A DNA stretch of 22,511 nucleotides from UMGS1601 sp964617585 (lineage in GTDB: Bacteria; Bacillota; Clostridia; Oscillospirales; Ruminococcaceae). Location of the stretch: assembly GCA_964617585.1 (NCBI GenBank), contig CAZTXS010000025.1, positions 1 through 22,511 of the forward strand, written 5' to 3'. A program made the position numbers and the translations under genes. This document shows positions 1 through 6,828 of the stretch, in pieces. Below the pieces are notes generated by a model. That model was given only the letters and a program-made list of their open reading frames with translations. It was not told the origin of the DNA and ran no database searches. Position 1 is the first letter of the stretch. The number at the start of each line of letters is the position of its first letter.

Positions 1-540
1 GTCAAGATAACTGTATTTTGTATATCCCGAACCGTCGTTATTCTTCAAAGCCGATAAGGTTTTTAAAACGGAATTTGCTTTGTTAAGCTCCGAACGAATC
101 TTTTTCACACTGTATTTAACAGTATTGGAACTTTTAATTTTTACAGATTTTACCTTGCTGTATTTACCATAAACCCTGGTTAGCTTACCGTTGTATTTTA
201 ACTCTTTATAGCCTCTTAGCTTAACATAATATGTCTTTCCGGGAGTTAGTTTCTTTAAAACGACAGAATTTAGTTTTCTGCTTTTAGCAACAAAGAACTT
301 ATTGCCCTTTGAAAAATTCTTATATGTCGATAATTTGATTCTGTATCCGGAAACGCCCTTAAGCTTTTTCCAATTAAGAGTCATCTGCCCTTTTTTATAA
401 GAAACAGCAGACGTTATCTTACCTCTTGAAATTTTAACCGAAGATCCGGCAGATGAAACTATTACTTCAGATAGAATAAAAGTATTTAAAACAGCAATAC
501 TCGAAATCAAAGCAATTATTCTTTTCATTATGTACTTCAT
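1..540 (-). CDS. Secreted fibronectin type III-like surface protein (C-terminus beyond window)
   Basis: The minus strand is open from an ATG at 540 to the window edge, giving 180 visible codons with no stop. GGGG lies 7 nt upstream of the ATG; a second in-frame ATG at 528 is possible. The N-terminus has two lysines and an arginine, then a hydrophobic stretch (about residues 7-27) ending in SSAG, which reads as a Sec signal peptide. Residues ~40-125 fit an Fn3-like beta sandwich of the type common in clostridial surface proteins: LNWKKLKGVSGYRIKLS, then LKKLTPGKTYYVKLRGY, then a final VKSVKIK strand. The visible tail (KIRSELNKANSVLKTLSALKN) looks helical and begins another region. The mature protein is very basic. 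The role is unknown; a cell-surface or wall-associated adhesive or carbohydrate-related protein is plausible. Confidence 0.8.
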   Translation of the reverse strand, partial: MKYIMKRIIALISSIAVLNTFILSEVIVSSAGSSVKISRGKITSAVSYKKGQMTLNWKKLKGVSGYRIKLSTYKNFSKGNKFFVAKSRKLNSVVLKKLTPGKTYYVKLRGYKELKYNGKLTRVYGKYSKVKSVKIKSSNTVKYSVKKIRSELNKANSVLKTLSALKNNDGSGYTKYSYLD

Positions 541-640
541 TTTTATACCCCAATCATTCAAATCAATAATATTATCAGCATATCGACAGATAATAAAAAA
601 GAATTTTTAAACAAATATATAATAAGTAAAAACCAACAAA

Positions 641-669
641 ATTATATCATAAAATCCGAACGATTACAA
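641..669 (-). promoter_or_regulatory. Putative sigma-A promoter of the Fn3-like gene
   Basis: On the minus strand TTGTAA (664-669) is followed after 17 bp by TATAAT (641-646). Transcription would start near 634, leaving a leader of about 95 nt before the ATG at 540. The spacing is ideal and the -35 box matches 4 of 6 positions. Confidence 0.5.
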
Positions 670-717
670 GAATCATATATTTTTATTTTTAAATCATGAA
701 AAAATAAATGATTTGTG

Positions 718-746
718 TTGACATATGCGTAAATGAGTTGTATAAT
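718..746 (+). promoter_or_regulatory. Sigma-A promoter of metK
   Basis: TTGACA (718-723), a 17-bp spacer and TATAAT (741-746) form a consensus promoter. The start site would be near 752, about 30 nt before the SAM-I aptamer. Confidence 0.85.
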
Positions 747-781
747 AGCTTTACAATATATTTAATTCTAAAATTAAATAA

Positions 782-884
782 CCTTATCAAGAGCGGCGGA
801 GGAATCAGGTCCTTTGAAGCCCGGCAACCTAATTTTTATATATTAAGGTGCTAAATCCTGCGGTAATGAATCCGAAAGATGAGG
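782..884 (+). promoter_or_regulatory. SAM-I (S-box) riboswitch aptamer
   Basis: The S-box core is present in order: CUUAUCAAGAG, GGAGGAAUC, the GAAGCCCGGCAACC block, AAGGUGCUAAAUCC, and GAAAGAUGAGG. P1 pairs CCTTATC (782-788) with GATGAGG (878-884). It lies between a consensus promoter and metK, the enzyme that makes the ligand. When SAM is bound, P1 forms and the downstream terminator is free to fold. Without SAM, an antiterminator could form from GAATTTA (884-890) pairing with TAAATTC (896-902), extended by GAAA (874-877) with TTTC (908-911). This would take the 5' arm of the terminator. The antiterminator pairing is my inference. Confidence 0.95.
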
Positions 885-904
885 AATTTATATGTTAAAT
901 TCAT

Positions 905-929
905 GCGTTTCGGTTGAAGCGCTTTTTTT
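905..929 (+). terminator. Riboswitch-controlled intrinsic terminator
   Basis: GCGTTTC (905-911) pairs with GAAGCGC (916-922) around a GGTT loop and is followed by seven T (923-929). It sits between the SAM-I aptamer and the metK ribosome site, so it is the expression platform that stops metK transcription when SAM is abundant. Confidence 0.9.
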
Positions 930-956
930 GTTTAGTTTTTTTAGGAGGGAACTTAA

Positions 957-2138
957 ATGTCAAGAAATCTTTTTACTTCCGAATCGGTTACGGAAGGACA
1001 TCCGGATAAAATCTGCGACCAGGTTTCGGACGCAATTTTAGACGCAATGCTCGAACAGGATCCATACTCGAGAGTAGCCTGCGAAACTGTTACAACAACA
1101 GGAATGATTATGTGTATGGGTGAAATAACAACAAAGGCTCAGGTAGATATTCCCGATATAGTCAGAAAAACGGTAAATGAAATAGGCTATAACAACGATG
1201 ATTTCGGCTTTAACGGTAACACCTGCGCTGTTTTTACAACAATAGATAAGCAATCTCCGGATATTGCCCATGGCGTTGATAACGCTTTAGAGGGACGTGA
1301 GGAAAACTTAAACGACTTAGGCGCAGGAGATCAGGGAATGATGTTCGGTTATGCATGCAATGAAACTCCCGAGCTTATGCCTATGCCTGTTTCTCTTGCG
1401 CATAAGCTTGCTTTAAAGCTCTCAGAGGTAAGAAAAAACGGTACTCTCTCATATCTTCGTCCGGACGGTAAAACTCAGGTAACTGTTGAATATGATGAAG
1501 ACAACAATCCATTAAGAATTGACGCTGTAGTTGTATCTTCTCAGCATGATGAAAAGGTTTCGTTAGAACAGATAAGGGAAGATATAATAAACTGTGTTAT
1601 TAAAGAAGTTATACCAAGCGGGCTTTTGGACAAAAACACAAAATACTTTGTTAATCCTACCGGCAGATTTGTTATCGGCGGTCCTAACGGTGACAGCGGA
1701 CTTACGGGCAGAAAAGTTATAGTAGACACCTACGGCGGCATGGGACGTCACGGAGGAGGAGCTTTTTCAGGAAAAGACCCTACTAAGGTTGACCGATCAG
1801 CCGCTTACATGGCAAGATATGTAGCTAAAAATATTGTTGCAGCAGGGCTTGCAGACAAGTGCGAGGTTCAGCTCGCATACGCTATCGGCGTTGCGTCTCC
1901 GGTGTCCGTTATGATTGACATTGAAACCTTTGGAACCAGCGACTTAAGCCCGGACAAGCTCAGAAAAGCTGTACTCAAGGTCTTTGACCTTCGTCCGTCG
2001 GCAATTATTGAATCTCTCGGTCTGCGTAAGCCTATTTATAAAAAGCTCGCCGCATACGGACATATGGGACGTGAGGATTTAGGCGTTGCATGGGAGAAAA
2101 CCGACAAAGCTGAAGAGCTTAAAAAAGCGGTTCTATGA
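957..2138 (+). CDS. metK: S-adenosylmethionine synthetase
   Basis: This 393-residue protein makes S-adenosylmethionine from methionine and ATP in the cytoplasm, supplying methyl groups to the cell. The length is normal for bacterial MetK. Family signatures are present: ESVTEGHPDK near the N-terminus (residues 8-17), GAGDQGMMFG in the middle (the hexapeptide signature), and GGGAFSGKDPTKVDRSAAY (the phosphate-binding region). The ATG at 957 has AGGAGGG 7 nt upstream. The gene is monocistronic: it is controlled by the SAM-I riboswitch at 782-929 and ends at a hairpin terminator at 2257-2292. A repeat copy begins directly at its stop codon, so about 120 bp of inserted sequence separates the stop from the terminator. 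Confidence 0.98.
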   Translation: MSRNLFTSESVTEGHPDKICDQVSDAILDAMLEQDPYSRVACETVTTTGMIMCMGEITTKAQVDIPDIVRKTVNEIGYNNDDFGFNGNTCAVFTTIDKQSPDIAHGVDNALEGREENLNDLGAGDQGMMFGYACNETPELMPMPVSLAHKLALKLSEVRKNGTLSYLRPDGKTQVTVEYDEDNNPLRIDAVVVSSQHDEKVSLEQIREDIINCVIKEVIPSGLLDKNTKYFVNPTGRFVIGGPNGDSGLTGRKVIVDTYGGMGRHGGGAFSGKDPTKVDRSAAYMARYVAKNIVAAGLADKCEVQLAYAIGVASPVSVMIDIETFGTSDLSPDKLRKAVLKVFDLRPSAIIESLGLRKPIYKKLAAYGHMGREDLGVAWEKTDKAEELKKAVL

Positions 2139-2244
2139 ATTCAATAAGGACTTGCCCGTCATTCAAAGTGTCAAGGGTCGGAATTACCGACCGGGTAACG
2201 GACTCCGCCCCTATATAAACAGCGGACATCTTGCCTAAGTTATA
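2139..2244 (+). repeat. Structured intergenic repeat, copy A (short form)
   Basis: This ~106-bp element starts ATTCAATAAGG, then TTGCCCGTCATTCAA, and ends ACATCTTGCCTAAGTTATA. The core is a perfect hairpin, GGTCGG-AATTA-CCGACC. It is nearly identical to copy B at 2293 and shares both ends with the long copies at 16217 and 22373 (opposite orientation). It lacks their central long hairpin. It begins directly after the metK stop codon. Confidence 0.85.
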
Positions 2245-2256
2245 TGACAAACTTAA

Positions 2257-2292
2257 AACGCAGACAGTTTAAAGCTGCCTGCGTTATTTTTT
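2257..2292 (+). terminator. Intrinsic terminator of metK
   Basis: AACGCAGACAG (2257-2267) pairs with CTGCCTGCGTT (2275-2285) with one mismatch, and is followed by A and six T (2287-2292). It is flanked on both sides by direct repeat copies A and B. Confidence 0.85.
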
Positions 2293-2400
2293 ATTCAATA
2301 AGGAATTGCCCGTCATTCAAAGTGTCAAGGGTCGGAATTACCGACCGGATAACGGACTCCGCCCCCTATATAAACGACGGTCATCTTGCCTTAGTTATAA
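2293..2400 (+). repeat. Structured intergenic repeat, copy B (short form)
   Basis: This is the second short copy, in the same orientation as copy A and starting 154 bp downstream of it. It differs by only a few substitutions and one indel. It retains the GGTCGG-AATTA-CCGACC hairpin and the terminal CATCTTGCCTTAGTTATA. Its far end supplies the TAA stop codon (2395-2397) of gpsA, which is read on the other strand. Confidence 0.85.
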
Positions 2401-3396
2401 AACTATTTTTTCGTTTTCACTTGAACTCGGTCTTGTCATGAGATCTTTCAGCGCCAGATCAACCTTCTTTCCGTCAAACAAAACAGAATAAAGCTGTTCG
2501 GTGATAGGCATTTCAACTCCCTGCTTCTGAGCGAGAGCATAAGCTGTTTTTGCACAGTAATAGCCCTCGACAGTTCCCACAGTTCTGACCGCCTCATCAG
2601 GAGGAGTTCCCTTGCCTATCAGAATTCCCGCTCTGCGGTTCCTTGAATGCATACTTGTACAGGTTACTATCAAGTCCCCAATTCCCGTCAGACCTGCAAA
2701 GGTGCTGGTTTTAGCTCCAAGCGAAACTCCCAGACGTGCAATCTCGCTTATACCTCTTGTCATAAGAGCTGCTTTAGTGTTATCTCCGAATCCCATTCCA
2801 TCGCAGATTCCTGCCGCCAAGGCAATAATATTCTTTAATGAGCCACCGATTTCACAGCCCACAACATCGTCATTAATATATATTCTCAGCACTTCGCTTG
2901 ACATTGAGATCTGAATAAATTTAGCTGCGGCATGGTCCTTTGACGACACAACAACTGTAGTCGGAATACCCTTTGCAAGCTCTTCAGCGTGCGACGGACC
3001 TGTCAGAACTACTATTCTGTTTTTATCGAAAACTTCTGAAACCACAACGCTCATTCTCTTAAGCGTACCGTTTTCAAGTCCTTTGGAGGTATTGACAATA
3101 TAGGTCTTTTCATCAATAAAAGGCTTTGCCGCTTCACAGGTTTCTCTTACAAATGAGGACGGAATACCTACAACAACTATATCCTTGCCATTTACGCATG
3201 ATATATCGGTCGTAAGCTTTATATTTTCAGGTATTATCACCCCGGGAAGCTTCGCTTTTAATTCTCCCGCTCTTTCAATAGCGTCAATCTCGTCTTTAAA
3301 CTTTGACCAAACCGTAACATTGTGACCCAGATTATCACACATCACAGCAATCGCAAGTCCGAATCCTCCTGCGCCAAGAATAGCTATGTCCGCCAT
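2395..3396 (-). CDS. gpsA: Glycerol-3-phosphate dehydrogenase [NAD(P)+]
   Basis: This 333-residue cytosolic enzyme reduces dihydroxyacetone phosphate to sn-glycerol-3-phosphate, the backbone for phospholipids. The N-terminal Rossmann motif is AILGAGGFG (residues 5-13). The C-terminal half carries the catalytic-lysine segment GGSLKNIIALAAGICDGMG (K188). The chosen ATG at 3396 has GGAGGG 6 nt upstream and gives the usual MADIAILGAG start; an upstream in-frame ATG at 3429 overlaps the plsY stop and would add 11 residues with no good ribosome site. It is the last gene of der-plsY-gpsA, and its product is the substrate of PlsY encoded just upstream. The stop codon lies inside repeat copy B. Confidence 0.97.
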   Translation of the reverse strand: MADIAILGAGGFGLAIAVMCDNLGHNVTVWSKFKDEIDAIERAGELKAKLPGVIIPENIKLTTDISCVNGKDIVVVGIPSSFVRETCEAAKPFIDEKTYIVNTSKGLENGTLKRMSVVVSEVFDKNRIVVLTGPSHAEELAKGIPTTVVVSSKDHAAAKFIQISMSSEVLRIYINDDVVGCEIGGSLKNIIALAAGICDGMGFGDNTKAALMTRGISEIARLGVSLGAKTSTFAGLTGIGDLIVTCTSMHSRNRRAGILIGKGTPPDEAVRTVGTVEGYYCAKTAYALAQKQGVEMPITEQLYSVLFDGKKVDLALKDLMTRPSSSENEKIVL

Positions 3397-3425
3397 AATG
3401 AACCCTCCGTTATGAATTATTTTTA

Positions 3426-4082
3426 TCAATCTTTTCGTCTGAAGCTAAGCTTATTTTCCTCATGATTCTTCAACCTGATAATATTAGCCTTATGCTTATA
3501 AATCACCAAGGCGGGAAACATTACGGCAAATATAACATTCAGCCATATTCCGTCATAACCTCTGAAAGTCTGAGTGATAACAGTAAAAACAGGATATGCC
3601 GCCGTTGAAATCATCGAACCCAGCGAAACGTACTTTGTTATCGCTACTATTATAATAAAAATAGCCAGACACAAAAGCGTAGACACAGGATCAACCGCAA
3701 GCATGGTAGTACAGGAGGTCAAAACTCCCTTTCCTCCCTTAAAGCCGTAATATATAGGGAAAATATGCCCTAACACAACGCATATACCTGCAACATAACC
3801 TATAAATAAATCATCGCCGAAAAACAAAACGTTTAAAATATCCGTTACTATAAATCTTGCCAGAACTACTGCTATTATACCCTTGAAAAGGTCGAAAAGA
3901 AGCGTTAAAATCGCAGCCGTCTTTCCGTACACCCTCAGCACGTTAGTAAGCCCCGCACTTTTACTTCCGTAATTTCTTATATCATCATGCTTCAAAACCC
4001 TGCACACTATAATTGCAGAATTCAGACTTCCGAAAAGATAGGAAAGTACAGCCGTAACAGCTATGCATAGAATTCCCGTCAC
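3426..4082 (-). CDS. plsY: Acyl-phosphate glycerol-3-phosphate acyltransferase
   Basis: PlsY transfers an acyl group from acyl phosphate to position 1 of glycerol-3-phosphate, the first membrane step of phospholipid synthesis. The 218-residue protein is almost entirely hydrophobic segments (about 5-7 membrane spans). Motifs seen are FGSLNSAII near the start, GSKSAGLTNVLR (the family usually has GSGNxGATNxxR, so three positions vary here), and GHIFPIYYGFKGGKGV in the middle. The start is GTG at 4082 with GGAGG 6 nt upstream. It is 48 bp downstream of der and 29 bp upstream of gpsA, which makes its substrate, so the three are probably co-transcribed. Confidence 0.95.
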   Translation of the reverse strand: MTGILCIAVTAVLSYLFGSLNSAIIVCRVLKHDDIRNYGSKSAGLTNVLRVYGKTAAILTLLFDLFKGIIAVVLARFIVTDILNVLFFGDDLFIGYVAGICVVLGHIFPIYYGFKGGKGVLTSCTTMLAVDPVSTLLCLAIFIIIVAITKYVSLGSMISTAAYPVFTVITQTFRGYDGIWLNVIFAVMFPALVIYKHKANIIRLKNHEENKLSFRRKD

Positions 4083-4130
4083 AATAATCCTCCGTTTCTG
4101 CGAATAAACTTATTCACACTGTGAATATGT

Positions 4131-5462
4131 TTACTTTGTATCTGAAGCTCCACGTTCTCTCACTATAAACCTGACCGGAGTTCCCTCGAGAGCAAACGTT
4201 TCACGAATTTGATTTTCCAAATACCTTTGATATGAAAAATGGAAAAGCTCTGATTTATTTACAAAGGTTACAAATGTAGGCGGCTTTGTTGACGCCTGAG
4301 TCATATAGTATATTTTAAGTCTTTTTCCCTTATCTGAGGGCGGCTGAACTCTGCTTGTCGCATATGCCAGAACATCGTTAAGCTTTCCTGTTGAAATCCT
4401 GACAGAATTCTTTTCAGCAACGAGCTTAATAACGTCAAACAGCTTATCCAATCTCTGACCTGTTTTGGCAGATATAAATACAAACGGAACATAAGACATG
4501 AAGCTGAAATCATTCTTCAGCTTATTTGTATACTCGTCCATGGTTTTATTATCTTTTTCAACAGCGTCCCATTTGTTCACTGCTACAACACAGGCTTTCC
4601 CCTGTTCGTGAGCATAACCTGCAACCTTTGAATCCTGTTCGGTAAAACCAACGGTTGCGTCTATTACGATGACTGCAACATCTGCCCTGTCGACAGCCAT
4701 ATACGCCCTTAAAACACTATACTTTTCTATACTGTCAAGAACCTTTGATTTTCTTCTTATACCTGCGGTATCAATTAAGATAAATTTACCCTTTTCGTTT
4801 TCCACCACTGTGTCGGTCGCATCTCTTGTCGTTCCGGCTATATCCGAAACGATTAAACGTTCTTCCCCGCAGATTTTATTTATAATTGAAGATTTGCCTG
4901 CATTCGGCTTACCTATAACGGCTACTTTTATTGATTCAACATCGTCTTCAGCGACTCCTTCATCAGGAAAATGTTTTACAATCTCGTCAAGTAAATCTCC
5001 CGTACCGTGACCGTGAACCGAAGAAACAGCAATAGGTTCGCCTATTCCGAGATTATAAAACTCATAAAGCTCAGGAGGAGGATTTCCGACACTATCACAT
5101 TTGTTTACGCAAAGTACAACGGGCTTGCCCGATTTCATCAGCATTGAAGCAACCTCATAATCATTTGCGGTTACTCCCGACCTAATATCGGTTATAAATA
5201 TTATAACATTAGCGCTTGCTATTGCAACTTCAGCCTGACGCTTCATCTGCGAAAGTATAATATCGTTTGTTTTAGGTTCTATACCTCCTGTGTCAACCAG
5301 CATAAACTGATTTCCCAGCCACTCGCATTTTGAATATATCCTATCTCTCGTCACGCCCGGAGTATCTTCAACAATAGACAGCTTCTGACCTATAAGCTTA
5401 TTAAAAAGCGTTGATTTTCCAACGTTGGGTCTTCCTACTATTGCAACAACAGGTAATGCCAT
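4131..5462 (-). CDS. der: Ribosome assembly GTPase Der (EngA)
   Basis: Der is an essential GTPase with two tandem G domains that acts in maturation of the 50S subunit. This 443-residue protein has G domain 1 with GRPNVGKST (residues ~10-18), DTGG and NKCD. G domain 2 has GKPNAGKSS, DTAG and NKWD. A C-terminal KH-like domain follows (VRISTGKLNDVLAYA onward). Length and order are typical. The ATG at 5462 is preceded by AAAGGGGTGA. It starts 29 bp beyond the rpmF terminator and no strong promoter is visible in that gap, so some transcription may come through from yceD-rpmF. plsY and gpsA follow. Confidence 0.98.
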   Translation of the reverse strand: MALPVVAIVGRPNVGKSTLFNKLIGQKLSIVEDTPGVTRDRIYSKCEWLGNQFMLVDTGGIEPKTNDIILSQMKRQAEVAIASANVIIFITDIRSGVTANDYEVASMLMKSGKPVVLCVNKCDSVGNPPPELYEFYNLGIGEPIAVSSVHGHGTGDLLDEIVKHFPDEGVAEDDVESIKVAVIGKPNAGKSSIINKICGEERLIVSDIAGTTRDATDTVVENEKGKFILIDTAGIRRKSKVLDSIEKYSVLRAYMAVDRADVAVIVIDATVGFTEQDSKVAGYAHEQGKACVVAVNKWDAVEKDNKTMDEYTNKLKNDFSFMSYVPFVFISAKTGQRLDKLFDVIKLVAEKNSVRISTGKLNDVLAYATSRVQPPSDKGKRLKIYYMTQASTKPPTFVTFVNKSELFHFSYQRYLENQIRETFALEGTPVRFIVRERGASDTK

Positions 5463-5490
5463 ATTCTCACCCCTTTAAATTTTATACAAG

Positions 5491-5526
5491 AAAAAAGCAG
5501 AGAAGGAAAAACTCCACCTCTGCTTT
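5491..5526 (-). terminator. Intrinsic terminator of yceD-rpmF
   Basis: On the minus strand AAAGCAGAG (from 5518-5526) pairs with CTCTGCTTT (from 5494-5502), followed by a run of T (complement of 5491-5496). It lies 13 bp beyond the rpmF stop. Confidence 0.85.
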
Positions 5527-5539
5527 ACAAAGATGTAAA

Positions 5540-5725
5540 TTACGCCTCGCTTTTCTTAATTACTTCTACACCTTTATAAAATCCACAATTTTTACAAACT
5601 TTATGTGGAGCTGTAAGCTCACCGCAATTAGAACATCTGCTCAAAGCCGGTGCATCTAATTTCCAAACAGCAGAACGTCTTTTGTCACGTCTGGCTTTGG
5701 ATACCTTTCTCTTTGGTACTGCCAT
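5540..5725 (-). CDS. rpmF: 50S ribosomal protein L32
   Basis: This 61-residue basic protein of the large subunit starts MAVPKRKVSKARRDKRRS, the L32 signature. It has two zinc-knuckle pairs, CSNC and CKNC, so it is the zinc-binding (C+) version. The ATG at 5725 has AGGAGG 8 nt upstream. An in-frame GTG at 5734 overlaps that ribosome site and is rejected. It is 44 bp downstream of yceD, a widespread pairing, and is followed by a terminator. Confidence 0.98.
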   Translation of the reverse strand: MAVPKRKVSKARRDKRRSAVWKLDAPALSRCSNCGELTAPHKVCKNCGFYKGVEVIKKSEA

Positions 5726-5769
5726 TTTCGGCACCTCCTCTTAGGATATTTTAAGTATTGTTGCGGCTA

Positions 5770-6219
5770 TTAACTCTTTGAGCATTCGCAAGTCGCTTCG
5801 TTCAGGTTTTGTCCGCAAACAAAGCATAAGCCCTTGCAGTCTTCCTTGCATAAAATCTTTGAAGGCAGCTGCAACAATAAATCAGAAATAGCCAACTCAT
5901 TCAAGTCAAGAATCATATTTTCACATACTATATGCTGGTCATCCTCAATGCTTGTACTCTGAACCAAAGTATGCTCAAAATCATATTCATACTCCTGCTC
6001 GAATTTTTTAAGACATCTGTCGCAAACGTGATTTAAAACAAAACTTACATAAAAACTTATTGTTACAATTCCTGCTCTGTTTTCAACTTCCCCGTTTACC
6101 GATACAGGCGTTTTGAATGAAACTGCCTTATAGCCCTCAAGCTCTTCCAACGGGATTTCATAACGAAACTCTTTGCGTTCACCGGCTATGTCAAACAGCT
6201 CTTTTAATTGTATTTTCAT
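5770..6219 (-). CDS. yceD: YceD/DUF177 family protein (23S rRNA accumulation)
   Basis: The 149-residue protein belongs to DUF177/YceD, proteins encoded next to rpmF and linked to accumulation of 23S rRNA. Visible features are an N-terminal beta-rich segment, a CDRC pair in the middle (HVCDRCLKKFEQ), then LDLNELAISDLLLQLP and a Cys-rich tail CKEDCKGLCFVCG...CEC that probably binds a metal. Two adjacent ATGs occur (6222 and 6219). GAGGTG lies 5 nt before the second and only 2 nt before the first, so 6219 is chosen. It shares a consensus promoter with rpmF. Confidence 0.92.
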   Translation of the reverse strand: MKIQLKELFDIAGERKEFRYEIPLEELEGYKAVSFKTPVSVNGEVENRAGIVTISFYVSFVLNHVCDRCLKKFEQEYEYDFEHTLVQSTSIEDDQHIVCENMILDLNELAISDLLLQLPSKILCKEDCKGLCFVCGQNLNEATCECSKS

Positions 6220-6246
6220 CATTACACCTCAAACATCACAAATTAC

Positions 6247-6275
6247 ATTATAACTATTATACTTTCCGTTGTCAA
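6247..6275 (-). promoter_or_regulatory. Sigma-A promoter of yceD-rpmF
   Basis: On the minus strand TTGACA (6270-6275), 17 bp, TATAAT (6247-6252). Both boxes are exact consensus, fitting a ribosomal-protein operon. Confidence 0.9.
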
Positions 6276-6319
6276 TAGTTTTTATGTAATTTTTAAAGAA
6301 AAGCTCCCCCCTTAAAGGC

Positions 6320-6721
6320 TTACATAAAAGTCTTTACCTTTTCCGAAAGCTCCTGAGCGTCAGCCGACACGGTAAATACAATATTTACGTCCTTGGCATG
6401 AACGTTCAGCTTTTCAAACAAATCGCCGAGCTCATCATAATCTCTGCCGCCTATTTTCAGAATTCCGTCTACAAAAACCTCTTGAATATCATAGTTTCCC
6501 GCAAGCATACCCATTACAAAACCGTAAAAGGTGTCGTAGCTTTCAATAGCGTATTCCTCAGCGTCAACAAGTCTTACACTGTGCGGAAGATCATAAGTAA
6601 GTTTCATTCCCTTTTCAATACATACAACATTTCCTGTCGCCTTATCAGAAGCCTCGGTAATTTTGTCAACCAAGATTTTAGTTTTTCCTGTTCCTTTTTT
6701 TCCTGTTATAATGCTAATCAT
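6320..6721 (-). CDS. Small P-loop ATP-binding protein of unknown function
   Basis: This 133-residue protein begins MISIITGKKGTGKT, a Walker A motif (residues 7-14). A likely Walker B strand lies near the middle (QEVFVDGIL), followed by helical segments and a hydrophobic strand VNIVFTVSAD. No membrane segment or signal is present. It is shorter than most P-loop NTPases, and I see no sensor or helicase motifs. The ATG at 6721 has GGAG 7 nt upstream. It follows pgi on the same strand, 107 bp away with a hairpin-rich, repeat-related spacer between, so it may be read from the pgi promoter. I do not recognise a named family; nucleotide binding is the only functional claim the sequence supports. Confidence 0.8.
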   Translation of the reverse strand: MISIITGKKGTGKTKILVDKITEASDKATGNVVCIEKGMKLTYDLPHSVRLVDAEEYAIESYDTFYGFVMGMLAGNYDIQEVFVDGILKIGGRDYDELGDLFEKLNVHAKDVNIVFTVSADAQELSEKVKTFM

Positions 6722-6733
6722 AATAACACTCCG

Positions 6734-6820
6734 TTCCGCCCTAGGGCAAATTTATTTTTCCGGGCGGAAAACCTCCGCCCGATAAAAGCTAATATAATGA
6801 CTGGCAAGCCCTAATTGAAT
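6734..6820 (-). repeat. Repeat-related spacer, copy C (diverged/partial), with three complementary arms
   Basis: Positions 6796-6820 (AATGACTGGCAAGCCCTAAT and on) match the conserved end AATGACGGGCAAGCCCTTAT of the repeat family. The remainder is not obviously homologous but is highly structured. CGGGCGGA (6761-6768) can pair with TCCGCCCG (6774-6781), or GGGCGGAA (6762-6769) can pair with TTCCGCCC (6734-6741). The two hairpins exclude each other. The segment lies between the pgi stop and the start of the P-loop gene, both read on the minus strand. Confidence 0.6.
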
Positions 6821-6828
6821 TCAGGGTT

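Noticed and set aside
2244..2491. Plus-strand small frames across repeat copy B and the gpsA end
   Set aside because: They are formed by repeat sequence and antisense gpsA, with no ribosome site.
3397..3429. Longer gpsA start overlapping the plsY stop
   Set aside because: It adds 11 residues before the Rossmann strand, and the strong GGAGGG site sits before the internal ATG at 3396.
6296..6319. Possible terminator after the P-loop gene
   Set aside because: Only a weak AAGC/GCTT stem is visible and the T-rich tail is broken.
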